The notes below the pieces were generated by a model, which saw nothing but the letters and a program-made list of their open reading frames with translations, had not been told where the DNA came from and made no database searches. Positions 58,301 to 64,000 of a stretch of 64,000 nt of DNA are shown one piece after another. Each line of letters begins with the position of its first letter. Positions within the stretch are counted from its first letter, which is position 1. The DNA is taken from the NCBI GenBank assembly GCA_024529925.1, contig JAFEUB010000723.1, positions 124,001-188,000 on the forward strand, given 5' to 3'. This DNA is from Ophthalmolycus amberensis. Its lineage: Eukaryota > Chordata > Actinopteri > Perciformes > Zoarcidae. The position numbers were made by a program, and so were the translations under genes.

Positions 58301-61041
58301 GCAATAGAGACACATGGTTTGATTCTCAGATGAGCAGTGTTGCAGCAGGATTGCAGTGCGGGCAGCAGCACAGCAGAGCAGAGGACTTGTTGTACGTGGA
58401 TTTAAGACATTTCAGACATTGCCTGAATATAGAGGTGGAACAATTTATTGGCTGTTGAGGCTCAGGAGGCAGAGTGAGTTATTCATTAATCTCAGGGTTG
58501 GCTTTTTGATTCCCAGCTCCTCTTGTCAAAGTGTCCTTGAGCAAGACATTAAACCCCAAAGGCCAGGCCAGCACTTTAGTATGTGTGTGGGAAGGAGAGT
58601 CAAAAAAAAGGCGGAAAAGCTCTATGTTAGTCCAGTTACCATTAATCATTTAGTTGATCAACAGGAATTTTATCAGCAACAATTTTGATAATCTGTTAAT
58701 CGCTTGAGTCATTTATCAAGAGAAAACACCAAACATTTCATAGCTTCTTGTGTTTTGCAACAATATTCATTGAACATCTCTGTGGAGCGTGAAAGCTCAT
58801 TTTCGACACTAGAACCAGAGTACGTTCGACATTTCTGCTTGTAAAATCACATGAACTATCAAAATAGTGGAAGATTAATTTTCCCTCGAATGAATTGTTT
58901 AAGCTGTAGAAGTTTAAATTGAAAAACAATCTTAACTCAAGGACCCACTTACCTTTACACGGGGCTTCCAACCACATCTCACATTCTGCAGTCTGATATC
59001 ATTCGATCTTTGATTATTAGTAAAACAAAACAAGCAATTTGAAGACTTCACCTCGGGCTCTTGGAAAAGCTGATGTGCTAAACATTTACTGAAAATCGAT
59101 GATCAAGAGATTAATCAATGATGAAAACAATCATTGGATGCAAAGAAGATGCATTAGTAGCACAACAGTGTCATTAACTAGCATGTTTGAACAATAGTTG
59201 TATTTCTTCTGAATTGGTCTTGTTTTATGTGCTGAGAAAGATGTTTGACTCGACGATGAAATATGAAATTTAATCAACACTAACAGCGAAATTAAAAAAA
59301 AACCGAAATGCTGTCTGACAGTTATATGACAGATAGAACATCATATAAAGATATCCCTTCATGATAACCAGGATGCAGACATGACAATATAGATGTGGCA
59401 GAAGACGAATCTGTTGAAAAGTGAGGGAGTGGAGTGTTGACACCAAAAACAATTCATGCTGCTGTGTTTGGACTTCTGCGTGTGCACATGAGCAACAGGG
59501 AGTGTATTTGCATTTGTATGTCATTTAATCCCACATTCTTACTTCATAATCATATGTTCTTTTTTTAACTTGAATTTCTATCATTTATTTCCAGTTGCTT
59601 TCAACGTGTCTCCTTGTTGTTCTGGTGTGTGAACACGTAAACACACCTTGTTGTTCCCTCTGCAGGTGACCCTGCCCCCGCGGCCCGAGCAGCAGGGCCA
59701 GCTGCTGGGCGGCTTCGATGAGAAGGCTTACCTGGCGGGGAAGCAGCTGAAGCCGGGGGACGACCCCTACAGAGAACACGCGTTCAACCTGCAGGAGAGT
59801 GACCGGCTGGGCAGCGAGCGCGCCATCAGGGACACCCGACACTACAGGTGAGCAGGGTTAACGGCGTCCGTCGGCTTTGGTCCGCACGAGGAGATTGAGG
59901 ACTAATCTGGCTTGAGCTGCACATGGGTTTTGAGTTGTTTGGGGAAAAAAAACAATCACATGTTTTAGTTTCCGCCTGTTCCATCGAATAAAATCCCGTT
60001 AGCCAGCTCCTGGTGCTATTGGAAGACAGTAATGGGAACACAGCATTAGCCAGACCTGACTGCTGGGTTCACTCCAGTCTGTATCCATCAGACACAGCGG
60101 GTGGACAAAATAACAAAAACACGTGCTTTGATTTCAAGATACACATACCAAGAGGCTTATGTTTAAGAACTGCTTCTCTGCCCGGTTTTCAACAACTGGT
60201 GATGAAAAGTCTTCCCCACATGTTGAGGAAAGATGTTATGATCGACGTGTCTTTGGTGATCTCAAAGAGATTCGGGTTTCTGAGGGATTTGGATGAAGAC
60301 ACAGACTTTAAACGCCAACAATGACCACGTTTTCAGCTTACACATTCAACCTTTTCACAGTTTGTTTTCAGTTCGTGAGAGTTCATTGTAACCTTCATGG
60401 CCGCCCAAAATACCTTATTCAGCCTCGGTTGTATTTAGTCTCCAACCTCTCGTGTCACTTTCTGGTTGCAAAACAAAACCAAGACGAACTCGAAGCTTCA
60501 AAAATATCAAAAAGCGACGTCCACTTATACAATCTGTGCTTCTGGCCCATGCTCATTAAAGCTCCCAGGTAGCAGAGTAAAGTAGGGAATCAGAAGTCTG
60601 TGCAATTGTTGCTTGGCAACGAAACATTTCCATATCACTACAGCAACGAGGCTGAGGCGGGCTCCACGGGGCGCCGCTGCTAATCGCAGCTGTGTGTGTT
60701 TAAAGACGTACATGTGATTTCTTTAGAGAAAGGTAAGCCTCTTCTTGCTGTGAGATCGATGTGTGATACATTCTTCTCTCTGTAGGTGTGCCTCTCTGAA
60801 TTATGACACAGACCTTCCCTCCACGAGCATCATCATCACGTTCCACAATGAGGCTCGCTCGACTCTCCTTCGCACCATCAAAAGGTAACGAGGTCAAACA
60901 CAAGGAAAAGCCAAAGAACGACGGCATTGAGTCGTGTCTTTCTGATCTCCATCTCTCGTTTTCTCCCTCCCAGCGTCCTGATGCGAAGTCCTCCATCGCT
61001 GATCCAAGAAATAATCTTGATCGATGACTTCAGCTCTGACT
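52365..61041 (+). CDS. galnt16: polypeptide N-acetylgalactosaminyltransferase 16, 5' part (continues past the window)
   Basis: Four exons are visible: 52365-52571, 59666-59847, 60786-60884, 60974-61041, giving 185 codons plus one base, all in phase. The N-terminus MRRIRANAIAILTVAWILGT is nearly identical to human GALNT16 and unlike GALNT14 or GALNT2. It makes a type II membrane anchor (about residues 7-25) facing the Golgi lumen, then a Ser-rich stem (about 30-65). Conserved GALNT words follow: FDEKAYLAGKQLK, DPYREHAFN, AIRDTRHYRC, and the start of the GT-A fold with IIITFHNEARSTLLRTIKSV and LIQEIILIDDFSSD. The enzyme transfers GalNAc from UDP-GalNAc to Ser/Thr, starting mucin-type O-glycans. 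The catalytic DxH, remaining GT domain and ricin lectin domain must lie to the right of 64000. Start choice: A at -3, and conservation from the first residue. Intron 1 is about 7.1 kb. Confidence 0.94.
53400..53880. mobile_element. interspersed repeat ('TTGATAATTGATTA' family), copy 2
   Basis: It contains AGATAATCGATCTG, GTCGTTTATCAAGCAGAAAT and GGCTTCTCAAATGTGAGGTT followed by TTGCTGCTTTTCTGC, the hallmark order of this teleost family. It lies in galnt16 intron 1 and has no coding content. Confidence 0.6.
54700..55350. repeat. long polypyrimidine (CT-rich) tract
   Basis: Over about 650 bp the + strand is strongly biased to C and T (TTCTTTCC, CCTTCC and CTCTCTC words), and the minus strand is purine. 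Open frames rich in Phe/Ser/Leu on + and Glu/Arg/Lys on - come from this bias and are not genes. It lies in galnt16 intron 1. Confidence 0.9.
56106..56260. mobile_element. teleost interspersed repeat ('AAGTAAAAGT' family), partial
   Basis: It reads ACAGTGGTGGAAGGATTGTT then CAGATCCTTCAACAAGTAAA, followed by AAAGTAAAAGTCCTGCATTC and ATCAGCAGAATGTACTCATA. It is the left part of the family, in galnt16 intron 1. A weaker stretch near 57620-57710 may be another fragment. Confidence 0.65.
57345..57606 (+). mobile_element. LINE 3' tail (L2/Maui-like)
   Basis: Words GGGTTCTCCGGCTTCCTCCC, CAGTCCAAAGACATGCAG, TGGCGACCTGTCCAGGGTG and CAATGTCAGCTGGGATCGG lead to GGATAAGCGGTTTGGATAAT and a (GAAT)n tail. 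This is the standard 3' end of a very common fish LINE, which I take to be L2/Maui-type. It is 5'-truncated, has no coding sequence, and lies in galnt16 intron 1. Confidence 0.8.
58450..58575 (+). mobile_element. SINE-like fragment
   Basis: GATTCCCAGCTCCTCTTGTC then AAAGTGTCCTTGAGCAAGAC and ATTAAACCCCAAAGGCC match a widespread fish SINE-type repeat. The upstream part (GAGGCTCAGGAGGCAGAGTG) may keep a decayed tRNA-like A box. Expected flanking repeats were not found. Confidence 0.55.
58610..59150. mobile_element. interspersed repeat ('TTGATAATTGATTA' family), copy 3
   Basis: It contains TTTTGATAATCTGTTAATCG followed by CTTGAGTCATTTATCAAG, CACCAAACATTTCATAGC, GAAGACTTCACCTCGGGCTC and GAGATTAATCAATGATGAAA. 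This is the most complete copy of the family in the window, with AT-rich ends in inverse relation. It lies in galnt16 intron 1. Confidence 0.65.
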
Positions 61042-62060
61042 GTAAGTTTTCTTTTTTGGTCAAACTGGTGTAGCTGCCTTTGAGCAAACTGAGGTTTTGT
61101 CCACTGTTATATTGTTTCTGTGAATTTCAGGAGTACAAATTTTACATTTACACAAATTACATATGATTGTTTTGGCTGATATTTTTCTTAAACGCAGCAT
61201 CTCTGAAGCAGCTTTAATCATTACTTTTTACATAATGTAACAGTGGATCAGATGATTACTTGTGGGCCTTTGTGAACAGTGATGAACCCACAGAGATTTA
61301 TCCACTGACTCAGCAGCCCTCGCTTTACTCAATGTTTTAGTGTCTTTCCGTTCATTATTTGGGTTTTATGACAACTTCATTGTTGTTATTTACTCTCGCT
61401 GCTCTCGTTAGCGTCACTTTCAGGTAAAGTCAAACAGACAAAGAAAGATGGTGAACATAGCGGAGCATTTAGCAGCTAAAGAGACAGATATTTCCTCAGG
61501 ATTAAAATAAGAGCGTGTGTGCTGCACATAAATGTTTCAACGAACGAATACTCCAAAATAAGAGGAAAATGCATAATGTCAAGAGACAGGAGTGGCTTTG
61601 AAGGTGAGTCACACTGACGTCTGATATCACAGAAAATCTGAAATTGAATCGGGAGGAGAGAGCTTCTTCAGGATTTTGTCACTTATTATGTAACTGATCA
61701 GTGATGCTGCTGAGGGGATAAAATACATCAGCAGCAACAAAGCTACAGCAGGAATGAGCTGGAGCTTTCCCACCACATGTAAAAAGTGAATTAGTGCTGT
61801 AATTGACCTTGGTATTGGGAAAACAAATCAGTTAATAGCAGCATAAAGTGCGGGTTATGTTTTGATGTAGCTGACCAGGACGGGGGATTTAGAGGATAAC
61901 CACATGTCTAGTGATTATTCCCCGTTGTCAGCATTAGGCAGAAGAATGATATGAGCTCATGCTTCACACTGTCCACAGCGCTTTCTGTAATGACCACCAC
62001 ATGCATCTTCTGTCTGTGGGAACTGCACGGTGACCTACATTCACTGTGCACTCAAGCACT

Positions 62061-62093
<33 letters not shown>

Positions 62094-62432
62094 ACTCTGA
62101 GGTGTCAGAGCTGGCCAGACATCGTAACAGTAGTGTCTCAGCGTCAGTAGCAGCGGGAGCTCTATTAGCTCACTAACGCCTTGTTTATTCCCACTCTGCT
62201 GCAGCCGCTTTACCTGAACCCACGTTGAGCCGGCAGCATCATGACGTTAGAGCCAACATGGCTGTCTGTTTCCTGTCCTTGAACAAGACTCTTAACCTCC
62301 TCCCAGTCATGGGTTTTATATTTTCAGCATTCGTTATCACGTGGAGCCGTTTCAAACATACTTTCTTTCCGATTTGTGGCTTCAGCCTCACTCTAACTGA
62401 ACAAAATGAGCTCCCATTAGTCGACTACTCTG

Positions 62433-62510
62433 CTCCCTCCAGCTCTTCTCCCTCCAGCTCTTCTCCTTCCAGCTCTTCTCCCTCCAGCTCTTCTCCCTCC
62501 AGCTCTTCTC
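62433..62510 (+). repeat. 15-bp tandem repeat, about 5 copies
   Basis: The unit is CTCCCTCCAGCTCTT, with one C-to-T change in the third copy. It lies in galnt16 intron 4. Confidence 0.9.
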
Positions 62511-63205
62511 TGCGGTCTCCCTGCGGCGCAACTTTCTAATGCTGCGTTTTATTTAATGTCTCAGTAATCCCTACTAAGAAAAGTGAAATAAAACTGCTGT
62601 TTAAGTTGGGGTTTGAAGGCAGGAGGTCGAGCACATTCTCAAAAACCTCAAATGATGTTAACAGCTACATCTTATTTTCTTTGAGACTGCACACACAGTG
62701 AGGTGCCAGCTCTTTATCAACATAACATGTTTTATATCCCAAACACTTTGGGCTATTTTGCCTTCATGAGGGTGTTTTTCTCTGATTTCTTCAAATACAG
62801 TCCATCAATTAGTCACACAACTTACCAATCACTACCAAAACCAAAAGTCTCCTCTGATGCCACCCAGATGTTGGCAAAATAGCTGAAATCATTTGAGAAA
62901 TAAAACATGCTGGAGGAGGCTTTTTTGTTTAAATATCAATTAATTTCAACTATAAACAAATGTTACTAGATTCTAAGATTATACATTGTAATGTATTTGT
63001 TTTCTGTCGTCCTCTTTTGAAGAATATTCTTGTATGTTCAGACAAATAACTAGCCAGAGATAATAGCACAAATAGATCTCTTTAAGTCGGGGAGTTAGAG
63101 AGTCAGCTGAGGCAGTGAAAGTGTGAGCTGATTGGTCAGAATGCGACCCGGCAGGAGGAAGTGTTGGAGGATGTTGGTCAGCAGGCAGCGAGCGCGTGTA
63201 ATCCC

Positions 63206-63255
63206 ATTAAGGCTTGCCTTAATGATAAGGGCACAGTCCTCCGTTTAGGACTGTG
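63206..63255. repeat. two adjacent perfect hairpins
   Basis: ATTAAGGC-TT-GCCTTAAT (63206-63223) is followed after eight bases by CACAGTCCT-CCGTTT-AGGACTGTG (63232-63255). Both stems are perfect. They lie in galnt16 intron 4. Confidence 0.8.
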
Positions 63256-63654
63256 ATCTTTACTGTGAGTCCGGACGACAGCATGTGACTCATGCAACGA
63301 GACAAGAATATACACCCCGGTCAACACAATGTGCCCGTGCAACAGTAACGTGCTCTATTTTGGCTGTCGGGGTACAAGAAATGAATGGTCTTTACGGTGT
63401 TGTACTGACAGGAAGTAATGCACACAGTGAGGCACAAATCACACCAGTCAACAGTTTTTTTTTTTTGGTTGGGAGAAGCTCTTTTATTACAGGAGCTCCC
63501 ATTGACCAAAAAGAGTCCGACATTTTAAATTTCACTTAATTTAGTCATTTTCCCTGCGTTAAAATAGGTCATATTCAAAACATGGATAAATGTAGCACAC
63601 AGTATGCAGTTGCATGCATGTAACTGTATAATGTATGCAAGCTCACACGCACAT

Positions 63655-63671
63655 GCACACACACACACACA

Positions 63672-63741
<70 letters not shown>
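63655..63741. repeat. (CA)n microsatellite
   Basis: This is the longest CA tract in the window, about 40 units with one CT interruption. A second, shorter tract lies at about 63832-63860. Confidence 0.95.
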
Positions 63742-63744
<3 letters not shown>

Positions 63745-64000
63745 AATCTGGCAACAAGCATGCAACATCTGCTCAGTGGGTGTGATCTATGACTTTCTGC
63801 TCATCTTCCCTGAGTCCTTAAATCCTCACTCCACACACACACACACACACACACACACACCAGCTGTCCCCTCCTTATGAGCACCACTAAAGAACTTATA
63901 CACGCCTGCTCTCAAAACACACCTCCGATGTGATACAACAGCTTAAATGAAAACAAACACGTTTGTACACAATTAAATCAATTCATTCATCATGCTTGAG

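Larger units (their letters stand above)
61042..64000. other. galnt16: galnt16 intron 4, no further exon found
   Basis: I looked for the next GALNT exon (conserved words LRNDRREGLIRSR and LTFLDSHCE) and did not find it, so the intron runs off the window. The stretch holds CA tracts (62063-62092, 63655-63740, 63832-63860), a 15-bp tandem repeat (62433-62510) and two adjacent hairpins (63206-63255). Confidence 0.6.

Noticed and set aside
62225..62539. 104-aa frame with Ser/Pro repeats as a small gene
   Set aside because: It spans a 15-bp tandem repeat inside a galnt16 intron and resembles no protein.

Overview
The window is nuclear DNA of a ray-finned (teleost, probably percomorph) fish. The evidence is intron-split orthologues of vertebrate genes with GT-AG junctions and many short introns, a fish-type TRIM gene, several repeat families typical of teleosts, and abundant CA/GT microsatellites. 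All four genes lie on the + strand. Gene models were built by following splice junctions and checking phase: every exon chain keeps one open frame from start to stop, or to the window edge.

Layout: (1) 1-3500, no gene recognised; holds an AT-rich duplicated block and a LINE 3' tail. (2) About 3550-7110, an interferon-type TRIM E3 ubiquitin ligase gene, with an ISRE-bearing 5' noncoding exon, an intron holding a ~190-bp-arm inverted repeat, and one coding exon (547 aa). A probable solo LTR follows its stop codon by 87 bp. (3) 7.6-10.7 kb, intergenic; a degenerate minisatellite and a decayed, internally deleted hAT transposon whose right end belongs to a block duplicated at 2338-2863. (4) 10813-20597, tmem87a, 20 coding exons, 550 aa, with one AT-AC (U12-type) intron; 3' end near 22.35 kb. 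(5) 23192-42630, vps39, 24 coding exons, 876 aa. (6) 43-52 kb, vps39 3' flank and intergenic repeats and microsatellites. (7) 52365 to beyond the right edge, the 5' part of galnt16 (four coding exons seen).

From memory of the human map, tmem87a next to vps39 matches 15q15, whereas human GALNT16 lies on chromosome 14, so the vps39-galnt16 junction is a lineage difference worth checking. The genes are not a functional operon. TMEM87A (Golgi GOLD-domain membrane protein), VPS39 (HOPS subunit, late endosome/lysosome) and GALNT16 (Golgi mucin-type O-glycosyltransferase) all serve the endomembrane system; the TRIM gene looks like an independent antiviral-type locus. I found no clear sign of a wholly new gene system. 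The most unusual signals are the AT-AC intron, an intronic hairpin, a minisatellite expanded inside an interspersed repeat, the BED-finger/dimerisation-domain remnant of a hAT element, and a GT tract that is itself the vps39 intron 12 splice donor.
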